Assembly (NCBI GenBank): GCA_001598975.1
Contig: BBXU01000786.1
Coordinates: 1-12,703, forward strand
Reading direction: 5' to 3'
DNA from: Parachlorella kessleri
Lineage: Eukaryota > Chlorophyta > Trebouxiophyceae > Chlorellales > Chlorellaceae
Length of the DNA: 12,703 nt
This document shows, one piece after another, positions 1 to 12,703 of the stretch. The notes under the pieces were generated by a model. That model did not search any database, had not been told where the DNA came from, and saw nothing but the letters and a program-made list of their open reading frames with translations. Position numbers and translations under genes: made by a program. The stretch's first letter is position 1, and the number at the start of each line of letters is the position of its first letter.

Positions 1-261
1 AGCAGCAGCAGCAGCAGCAGCAGCAGACCCTACAGCAGCAGAAGCAGCAGCAGCAGGAGCAGCCAAGCTGGCTGCAAGGTGATGTGCGGCAGCAGAGTTG
101 TTTGCGGGAGCTGAAACAGCAGCAGCAGCAGCAGCGGCAGCCCGTACAGCAGCAGAAGCAGCAGAAGCAGCAGCAGCAGGGTCAGCCAAGCTGGCAGCAA
201 GGGAACGTGTGGCGGCAGGGCCTGCGAGTGAAGCAGCAGCAGCACGCAGCAGCAGCAGCAG
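1..261. repeat. CAG trinucleotide tracts
   Basis: Interrupted CAG runs lie at about 1-26, 35-56, 117-134, 146-179 and 232-261. Read on the + strand they encode poly-Gln with Lys/Arg interruptions. Read on the - strand they give a Leu/Cys-rich frame that I regard as a shadow. Such tracts are length-variable, which fits the apparent frame break in the same stretch. Confidence 0.85.
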
Positions 262-875
262 GAGCAGCCAAGCAGGCAGGGAGGGGACGTGTGGCGGCAG
301 GGCTTGCGGGTGCTCAAGCGCGCACTGGTGGTGGGGGCAGCCGTGGTGGTGCTGACTGACGGTGGAGCCGCAGACCAAGTGCCGGCAAGGCGCAGCGGCC
401 CCAGCATGCGGAGCAGGCGAAGCAGCGGTGGGGCCTTTCGCAAGGGTGAGTGAGCCTTGATGCAGCTCCCAAAGCGACTGTCATATGCGTACAGGATGTT
501 GTTGTGAGAGTCCTTTGCATGGCGGCCATATCCCTCCTATTTGCAAAATGCATCTCGCACATGCCTTGCTGCTGGTGCCTCATGTGCTCTCGGGTCGAAT
601 TCAAATGCCCCTGTACCTACCGACACCGGGGCGAGACCTATCTCCAATCTCCTTTCTCCGCGTCTTACCAACCCTGGAATCCGCCATCTGTTCCTGATGT
701 CTGACCTGCAGATCTCAGCCCCTACGCTGTGCTGGCTTGGGGTTCAGCAGGCCCAGCATGGCAGCAGCACCTCCCATACTTCCAAATGGTGCAGCAACAG
801 CACCAGCTACAGAGGGCGGCATTCCTTAGCAGGGCACATGGCTATGTGCACGCCGGGGCTGTGGATTCAGCCTAG
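1..875 (+). CDS. 3' end of a Gln-rich protein gene, unrecognised, partial, with apparent frame break
   Basis: I do not recognise this protein. From base 3 one frame is open through poly-Gln (CAG) tracts with two protein-level repeats, QPSWLQGDVRQQ and QPSWQQGNVWRQGLRVK. A third DNA copy of the repeat (259-318) matches only in another frame (QPSRQGGDVWRQGLRVLK). The switch falls where the CAG run reads CACG, near 241-247, which looks like a 1-nt insertion. The third-copy frame continues (a hydrophobic ALVVGAAVVVL, then a basic Arg/Ser stretch) to a consensus donor: exon end 445, GTGAGT from 446. A phase-matching acceptor CAG ends at 711, and the exon at 712-875 adds 53 codons, Gln/His-rich in the middle, ending in TAG at 873-875. 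What I see is frame, splice phase and repeats; that it is a real protein tail is inference. It could be a pseudogene or carry a sequence error. The gene begins left of the window. Confidence 0.4.
54..318 (+). repeat. three imperfect copies of a ~60-bp unit separated by CAG tracts
   Basis: Copies start at 54, 177 and 259. Each begins CAG-G(A/G)(G/T)-CAGCCAAGC and continues through a (G/A)(A/T)CGTGTGGCGGCAG-like core to a GCGGGxx/GCGAGTG end. Copies 2 and 3 are most alike (GTGTGGCGGCAGGGC in both). Copies 1 and 2 are in one reading frame and copy 3 in another. Confidence 0.75.
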
Positions 876-1552
876 GCCGGCGCCCCCCCTAGGATGCTGT
901 AGGAAGCCTGACGCCCAGACTTTGCTGATCGCCTGGTCAGCTTGAGGGTGATCCTTTGTGCCAGCCTAACAGCAGTGGATTGTACTGGTGCACAGTGTGG
1001 GCCGCAGGTCTCTTTAGACATGCAGAGGTGGGTCAAGAATCGTGCTTGGTTTTCCTCGTGAGTATGTCGGTCAGCTGATATTCAGTTGTGATGGTTATCT
1101 CCGATCATGAACCACAAATGTTGCTGTTGCGTTGCTGTGGTGTCTGCCACATGCACTGTGCTGGTATGAGATGAGGGAACGGTACTCCGCAAGGCATAGT
1201 ATTGAGGGACTGAAACACATTTTCAGGTATGGGCGTACTGCATTGCCGATGACTCCTTGACCAGAAGGCTATGACCGTGGAAAGAACTGCGTATTTGGCC
1301 AGCACTGTTGTTGATGTGGCTATTGCCCCTCAGGTTGGTGCTATTTGTACAGCAGGTGGCTTGTGTTGTACATGCTTGGTGTCTTACAGTAGCAGGGGGC
1401 ACCATTGGGTATTTCTGTTCCGCTGTCCAGCACTGCCAAGTGATGCGCTTGCCTTTCTCCATAACAATGACTGGGCTGGTATGGGGGATGCCTAGAGCTG
1501 CTGACTTATTTATGGCTGAGTTTGTACCCTTGGAATAATACCCTGGTGCTTC

Positions 1553-1619
1553 TCCCACCTAGGTAGGTGGGATAAGCAGCAATGCAGCCTAAAGTGCTGC
1601 CTAGTAGGCTGCATTGCTG
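1553..1619. repeat. two adjacent perfect hairpins
   Basis: Hairpin 1 is an 8-bp perfect stem, TCCCACCT (1553-1560) with AGGTGGGA (1565-1572), and a 4-nt loop. Hairpin 2 is a 14-bp perfect stem, 1577-1590 (CAGCAATGCAGCCT) with 1606-1619, and a 15-nt loop. Both would form in RNA from either strand. They sit in the probable 3' UTR of the left gene, 27-90 nt before a TGTAA motif. They could be a 3'-end processing or stability structure, a small-RNA precursor, or a transposon-end remnant; the sequence does not decide. Confidence 0.7.
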
Positions 1620-1644
1620 TGCTCTTCTACCATCATCCCATATT

Positions 1645-1649
1645 TGTAA
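1645..1649 (+). terminator. candidate poly(A) signal TGTAA for the left gene
   Basis: TGTAA is the usual poly(A) signal of volvocine algae. This one is about 770 nt after the TAG at 873-875, a normal 3' UTR length for such genes, and follows the two hairpins. Another TGTAA on this strand is at 1918-1922. The choice between them is inference. Confidence 0.4.
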
Positions 1650-1865
1650 GGGTGGCAGGTGGTGCGATCGTAGAGATAGGGGCGGACTGTACTGACCCGG
1701 GATGACGCAATAAGCTCGACACAAAAAAGGAGTGTACCCCTCACACGCCCCATGGACGGCACTTTCCATGACAATGTCCCATATTCATGTTGCTGTCTGT
1801 GACACTACGTGACACATTAACCCCCTTTGGCCTGTGCCTTTTCAACTCCCTTGCACTTGCACCTC

Positions 1866-1870
1866 TTACA
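1866..1870 (-). terminator. candidate poly(A) signal TGTAA for the SET gene
   Basis: The + strand reads TTACA here, so the - strand carries TGTAA about 93 nt past the stop codon at 1965-1963. That is a short but possible algal 3' UTR. A second - strand TGTAA lies farther downstream near 1383-1387. Confidence 0.4.
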
Positions 1871-1962
1871 CCCATAGCCTAGCCGGGGTGCCACTGAGCT
1901 GTTCATCTAGTCCTACTTGTAAGTAAGGAGAGTGAGACATGGATCAGCACAAGGGCATGCAC

Positions 1963-2360
1963 CTAGCTAGACCTGCCCTTTTTTTGCCGGACAGCTGCTT
2001 TGCTGCGCTTTGCCTGCTCCCCCTCGTCCTTCTGCAGTGCCTCCTGCTGCTGCTGCTGCCTGCTTCGCTTGGCTGCCCCACTGCCAGCCTTGCTGCTGCC
2101 CTTAGGCCGGCCCTTAGCAGGCTCTGGTTCCACCGCTAGTGCAGCCGTCTGCATGGCCTGCTTAGCATGCTGTGCCTGCTGCCGCTGCCGCTGCTGCAAG
2201 GCGTCCTGCATTTCCAGCAGCACCTCCCTCTCACTCAGCCGCAGCAGCAGGGCGCCCAAAGCGGCACTTTCATGCTCACTCAACGCCTGCCACTGCTGGC
2301 CTGGTGGCTTGCCTTCATTTTCTTGGCACTGCTGTGCCTGCTGCTGCTGTGCCTGCTGCA
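1963..2360 (-). other. C-terminal Gln-rich helical and basic tail of the SET protein
   Basis: Residues about 595-727 are a long charged and Gln-rich stretch. QQAQQQQAQQ is followed by a family-conserved helix (LLLRLSEREVLLEMQDAL) and then QRQRQQAQ, likely helical or coiled coil. The last 49 residues are Lys/Arg/Gln-rich (GRPKG, AKRSRQQQQQ, AKRSK, RQKKGR). Plant relatives usually end near the SEREVLL-like helix, so the final 80 or so residues appear to be an algal extension. Nuclear or nucleic-acid targeting is inference. Confidence 0.6.
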
Positions 2361-5300
2361 CCTCCCAGCGTTGCTCATCTTCTTCTAGCGAGCCTGGGTA
2401 GCGACCGAGTCGAGCAGCAACCGCTCGCTCCAGCATGGAACAGGCAACAGGGGTAAGCAGGGCCCCCAGGCCGGCCGCCCTATCACCTCCCTGCTGGGCC
2501 CCTTCTGACCTCCTATCGCCGGCTGGTACTGCGGCGCCATTTGCTATTGCTGCCGGCTCCGCAGCAGCCCCCGGTTCTCCATGCTGCTCCGGCTGCAGCG
2601 GCTGCTCAGCCACTATCGGCTCCATGACTCCGCCGGCAGCGGCAGCGGCCGCAGCAGGCCTGACAGCCCAGACTTGCACTGGCGGCACTGACAAATCTGC
2701 CTCGCTTTCTTTTTCGTCCTCCTGCAGCTGCCCTTCAATCTCCTCCTGCACCTCTATCTCTCGTCGCCTCTTGCGCACCCCTCCTGCTGCTGCTCCTGCT
2801 GCTGCTGCTGGTGCTGCTATGTCATCAGAAGGTGCCGGAGGAGGAGATACCAGGGCATCCGCAATGTCGCTCCAGCGCTTGAACTCTGCCTCGTCAGCGC
2901 CCAGCACTCGCAGCGCGACAAAGAGCCCAGGGCTGACATGGCCGTTGGGCAGCACCTGCAGGCACACAACCAGGCGCCAGAGTTACTGCACTCCCGTTTT
3001 TCTCCTGCTCTTACACCTAAAACACATAAGATCTCGAACACCCCAAGCATCCTTGCACGCAGCATTGTCAGGCCAGGTGTGTAATCCAGAGGCTCCACAT
3101 GGGGCAGTTTTCAACTAACGGTCACCAATGCTACTAGTAGCCGTTTACTGCTCCTCTCAAGGGCTGGCTGCCCAGGCAGCATTTTCCCAAGCCTAGCACC
3201 TGGGCGCCTGTCGCCCATGCTCGCCACCCACCAAGCTGGACATACACAACCAACAGGCTAGCAGAATGCTCCCGCACATCAATGCCATGGACCATTTGAA
3301 GGCACCCCTCTGGGCCACAAAAGTCCTCCAGATGCGCACAATGTACCCAAGGTTGGGAACCCTCGTGTCAAGGACTTGCATGATACCACAAGCGGTTCTG
3401 GCTCCCCAACCATGAAAAGCCTACTCACTAGGGTGAAACACCACCGTCAAGGCCACCGGACCCTGAGAGAGGGCCCACAACCAGGCTCTCATTTGGGATA
3501 GAGTGTAACTGCCTCCAACGCTGTCAATAACCAATCACCCCACCACTCCTCACTTCGCATTCGCGTGCCACCACCATAAAAGAAAAAGCGCTGACCCACC
3601 TCAAAGGGCTCCTCCTCTGGGTCCAGTATCTCGGTTTCTGCCTCTAGGAACCGCCGCCGCCCCTTGAAGGCCCTAACCCCAAGCAGGGACTTGGCTGCCG
3701 TCAGCAGCTGCACACATATACAGGGACGGTGAATAAACATTGTTGTTGAAGTCCGCCATGGGCACGGCTTGCAAGCAAGGCTCTCTGCAGCGCCTTGTCG
3801 CAAGCATAGGCCGAACAGCCCCACGACCTACCAGCGGTTGCGCTGAAGAAACAGACCCTTTGCACGAGTGCTGTCTCGCCACCCATGTCATGGCAAGTCC
3901 AAGGCCTTGAGGCAGCACCGGACAAGGAGACAGTGACAGTCAGAGCTTAGCAAAACATCAATTTGCTAGCAGACAATCCACCAGTATCCGCACCTCCTCT
4001 TTGTCGAGCGACACTGCTGTGAAGGGATTCTCCCGCAGGGCAAAGCCATACTTGAACAGCAGCTCACAGTTGCCATGCTCGCCGTATGTGTTATGTACCT
4101 CGCGGCCTGCACGGCGGCATGGGACAAGAATGGCGGTGCACTGCCCTTCTCTCCGCAGACCCACTCCTAGTCATCGTCACATCAGGGGCTTCCATTGTAT
4201 TCTGCGGCTGATTCTGTGCGGTAGATATGAGCCCAAAGGTAGCAGCACCACCCAGCACCTAGGCAAAAGTCATAACCCTAGCATGGTCTGGGGGCCCGTC
4301 CAACTTGGAGCCAGCTTGATGTTTCAACAGCAAGAGAGTTTTCACCAGACTGTTTCGCACCAGTTGCAATAGCACCCGCCCCTTTCAGCACCTCCCACCC
4401 CACCTTTCGGCACAGCTGACGCCGCGACTATTTCCAAGTGGTCCTCCTTGTCCAGTATCCCAATCTCCAGGCGCAAGTGCAGCCCGTTGGCTTGGGTGAT
4501 GCCATAGATGCCATGCTGGCTGCTGCTGGGGCCTGCTGCGCTCATAATGCCTGCTGCTGGTGCGTCGCTGCTGTGGTCATCGCTGCAGCCAGTTGCTGCC
4601 GCTCCGGTGGAGCCATTTACATGCCCATCACACAAGGTTCCCTCATCATCGGAGGCCTCAGCCTCGGCCATATCAGATGAGTCGTCATGCGAATCATCAG
4701 ATGACTCGTCAGATGAGTCGTCCTCGCCAGCCCCATGCACCTCATAGCCTGGGGCCAGCTGCACCACGGAGGCTTTGTGGTTGAAGATGTCGGCCAGGGG
4801 CACCATGGCTTCCCCTACAGCACGCATTCAGGAGCACATGAAGATGCAGACAAAGGAGGAGTAAAGATTAGGAGAACTGTACACTCACCAGAACAGCCTT
4901 ACTGACACTGGCTCTCCCCACACAACAGCTGGGCAGGGACCCAGCATATCGCAGCGCACTGCACAGCTCAGCGGCTGTGGGGAGTGATCAGGGGTGGTGG
5001 TATGAACCCACCGTGTGGCGACCTTCACTTGACCTGCAAGCAACATCTCGTGCGATCCACACTTTTATTTAAGAGCCCAGTCGCCATAACTCACCATGGC
5101 AGTCATCGATTCCAAACGCCCGCGAGGCCACAAAGGAGGCCGCCACCTGGAAGTTGCCCAGGGTTATGTAATCTTTCACCAGCTGACCGGGGTAGCGTTC
5201 CAGCAGAGGCAGCACATGGGTCTCAAAGTCTTCCGGCATGGCATCCCTGCAGCGGACAGGTGGTGGGTTGCGCGAGAGCAATTTGACTCGATATACAAGG

Positions 5301-6231
5301 GGTATGGATCTGTGTTCCTCCAGAAAGGAGGATTGTACCCCCAAAAGTAGGCGTGTACCTTACCATGCAGTGTTCCCCGGTCCTTTCAAAGGGCAGATGA
5401 ACCAGTGAAGCACCAACCTCAGCTGCCACTTGCGCTCACATACTTGTCAGCCTCGGCCCGACCTTCGGCCTCAGTGCCCTCCAGCAGCTCCAACTCCTCT
5501 TTGCACCAAAAAACGGGCACGTACTCCCGGGCTGGCAGAGACTCCAAGTAGCCGTGCCTGCTTGGGGCAAGGCGTCACCCCATTGTTTGTGCCGGCATGT
5601 TGTTGATGGTACCCTGAATTTTGGTGGGCTCCATGTGCAGCAGCTGTCGGCTTGGGACTTTAGCAGCACTGTCACAAAATCAAAACATAAGCCAATATAA
5701 CAAAAAACCATCAGACATGCCAAGGCTGTGGCTGGCCTCAGGGACGCCATTGCTGCTAGGTATAGGCCCAGCTGAATAACACTGCTGCTGGTGTAAATGC
5801 GGCACGGCCGATCAGACTGCTAGTCAGTAGGTGCCTTCGGTTGTGTTCGGCTATACCACCTGCAACACCGGCGGGCGGGCCAGCCACACATCTAGGCACA
5901 GCAGTACCTCGGGGGTCACCAGAACCCGCCCCACTCACCACTTGGACTCCTTTCCCAGCGACATCTCGTGTAGGAGGGCCAGAATGAGCCCTAGGCCACC
6001 TCCCAAGCTCTCTGTCTCCAGTATGTCAGCAATGCTGCTTGTGCGCATGGAGATGCAGGCAGCCTTGGGGATGGTGCAGAGGTGGGCCCCCTCCGGTACG
6101 TCTGCAACCGCTTGCACGCCCAGTGCAAGCCCACTGCAGCCCCGGGAGTTGTCCACGAGCTGGATTAGGTCCACATTCCAGCTGATGCCCATGCCTTGCA
6201 GCCAAGCCTCTAGCTGCGCCAGTCTCGTCAT
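1963..6231 (-). CDS. SET-domain lysine N-methyltransferase, Rubisco LSMT/SETD6-like, 7 exons, 727 aa
   Basis: Exons on the - strand: 6231-5939, 5557-5444, 5246-5095, 4814-4404, 4106-3994, 3707-3600, 2955-1963. All have GT/AG ends and phases close, giving 727 codons plus TAG. The donor of exon 5 (GAG|GTGCGG) is the least certain and was chosen because it restores the family-like DKEELLTAAKSLLG. The protein resembles plant SETD6/Rubisco LSMT-like enzymes, which transfer methyl from S-adenosylmethionine to protein lysines. Residues 1-98 hold the SET start (EGAHLCTIPK, about 51-60; GLILALLHEMSLGKESKW). Residues 136-200 hold ASRAFGIDDCHG and MVPLADIFNHK (190-200, the NH core motif). Residues 217-250 are an Asp/Ser/Glu insert. 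NTYGEHGN (329-336) carries the catalytic-type Tyr331. Residues 362-650 match the LSMT substrate-binding domain (RYPGSLEEDE, LLLRLSEREVLL) with Ala/Gln-rich spacers. Basic tracts KRRR (459-462) and 679-727 suggest nuclear entry. No clear transit peptide is seen. The substrate is unknown. Confidence 0.9.
2956..3599 (-). other. SET gene intron 6 (644 nt)
   Basis: This is the longest intron of the SET gene, with donor GTGGGT (3599 downward) and acceptor TGTGCCTGCAG ending at 2956. It joins GAG to GTG in phase 0, giving PFEVLPNGHVSPG. I see no gene, RNA or clear repeat in it. The other introns of this gene are 381, 197, 280, 297 and 286 nt and also look empty. Confidence 0.75.
4650..4745 (-). repeat. 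Ser/Asp-coding low-complexity tract in SET exon 4
   Basis: TCATC/TCGTC/GATGA triplets repeat imperfectly and encode an acidic Ser/Asp/Glu run (GEDDSSDESSDD and on, about residues 216-250). It lies just after the FNHK motif of the SET domain. Plant relatives also carry an acidic, variable-length insert at this point, so it is probably a surface loop and not a break in the enzyme. Its Ser-Asp pattern is of the kind phosphorylated by casein kinase 2. Confidence 0.65.
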
Positions 6232-6570
6232 TGCAACGCTTCACTTCCCTCCAGTGGTACTTGTTGTTCACTGATACAAACACTGATACTGAACGGGAGT
6301 TGAAGACTTCAAGGGTCCTAGCGCATGCAAGCAAGCATATGCTGCAAACCTCGTCTGCCAGCCTACACCTCCATGGGATGCCACTTCTTATAGCACTGTG
6401 GGTCTCAACAGGTAGTCCAAGGGCAGTACAGCTCGACGGCTAGCAGGACAATTGGGCGCGTGAGCTGGGGTTATCCCTCCTAGCTGGGCACGTGGCAGGC
6501 CCTCTTTCAAGCTGCCTAGGACCACTGCATCCCTCACACACGGTTGAGGTGATAGCAGTTGCGTGGAGCG
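6232..6570. promoter_or_regulatory. head-to-head promoter region of SET gene and KARI
   Basis: Only 339 bp separate the two divergent start codons (SET ATG at 6231-6229, KARI ATG at 6571), so both 5' UTRs and both core promoters must fit here unless distal 5' exons exist. Visible elements are a palindromic G-box core CACGTG at 6489-6494 (GCACGTGGC context), an inverted CCAAT (ATTGG) at 6451-6455, and a weak TATA-like TTATAG at 6388-6393. Factor binding is inference from these core motifs. Confidence 0.55.

Positions 6571-12703
<6,133 letters not shown>

Larger units (their letters stand above)
876..1962. other. convergent intergenic region
   Basis: These 1,087 bases lie between the likely stop of the left gene (875, + strand) and the stop of the SET gene (1963, - strand). 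Short open frames occur on both strands, but none has codon bias, recognisable domains or splice partners. The stretch probably holds both 3' untranslated regions. It contains two adjacent hairpins (1553-1619) and candidate TGTAA signals on each strand. I see nothing else in it. Confidence 0.6.

Noticed and set aside
1..261. CRISPR-like array
   Set aside because: The repeats are trinucleotide tracts and a degenerate coding unit with no constant repeat and unique spacers; the genome is eukaryotic.
30..443. 137-codon Leu/Cys-rich open frame on the - strand
   Set aside because: It is the antisense reading of CAG repeats, which always gives open Leu/Cys/Ala frames. No domain or splice context supports it.
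485..697. alternative second exon of the left gene using the CAG at 490-492
   Set aside because: The acceptor fits by phase, but the reading looks non-coding (Cys- and Pro-rich, no Gln bias). The exon at 712-875 fits the Gln-rich character better. Not fully excluded.
2435..3118. 227-codon + strand frame rich in Ser, Ala and Pro
   Set aside because: It lies antisense to exon 7 of the SET gene, which has clear family homology on the other strand. Its content follows from the Ala/Gln codons there.

Overview
The window looks like nuclear DNA from a chlorophycean (volvocine-like) green alga. Its genes are split by many introns, almost all with GTGAGT/GTAAGC-type donors and TGCAG-type acceptors. 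Codons are GC-biased, CAG/CTG trinucleotide tracts are frequent, and TGTAA motifs, the usual poly(A) signal of these algae, lie downstream of stops. No prokaryotic operon, tRNA, rRNA or CRISPR array is visible. The species cannot be told from the sequence.

Layout. (1) 1-875, + strand: the 3' end of an unrecognised Gln-rich protein gene, with three degenerate copies of a repeat and an apparent 1-nt frame break. (2) 876-1962: a convergent intergenic stretch with two adjacent perfect hairpins and candidate poly(A) signals for both flanking genes. (3) 6231-1963, - strand: a complete 7-exon gene for a 727-residue SET-domain lysine methyltransferase of the Rubisco LSMT/SETD6 class. (4) 6232-6570: a 339-bp head-to-head promoter region. 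(5) 6571 to the right edge, + strand: the first 12 exons (450 codons) of a plastid class II ketol-acid reductoisomerase (KARI, acetohydroxy-acid isomeroreductase), the second common step of Ile/Val/Leu synthesis. The last C-terminal exons lie beyond the window. Splice phases close perfectly in both complete models.

The main discovery is inside the KARI gene. Exon 8, which encodes the first pair of Mg2+ ligands, is present twice, 43 nt apart. Both copies are intact, exactly 90 nt long and phase-compatible, and encode 22 of 31 identical residues with mostly synonymous DNA changes. This is the architecture of mutually exclusive alternative exons and would give two KARI isoforms differing next to the active site. 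Around it, the introns hold decayed copies of flanking exon ends: two tandem copies of the exon 7 head, both ends of exon 4, the tail of exon 5, the head of exon 12, and weaker traces of exons 6 and 11. The gene seems to have repeatedly duplicated exon/splice-site segments locally; exon 8 is the pair that stayed intact.

The SET protein and KARI share a promoter region but no obvious pathway. The methyltransferase has basic, nuclear-signal-like tracts and no clear plastid targeting peptide, whereas KARI starts with a typical algal transit peptide.
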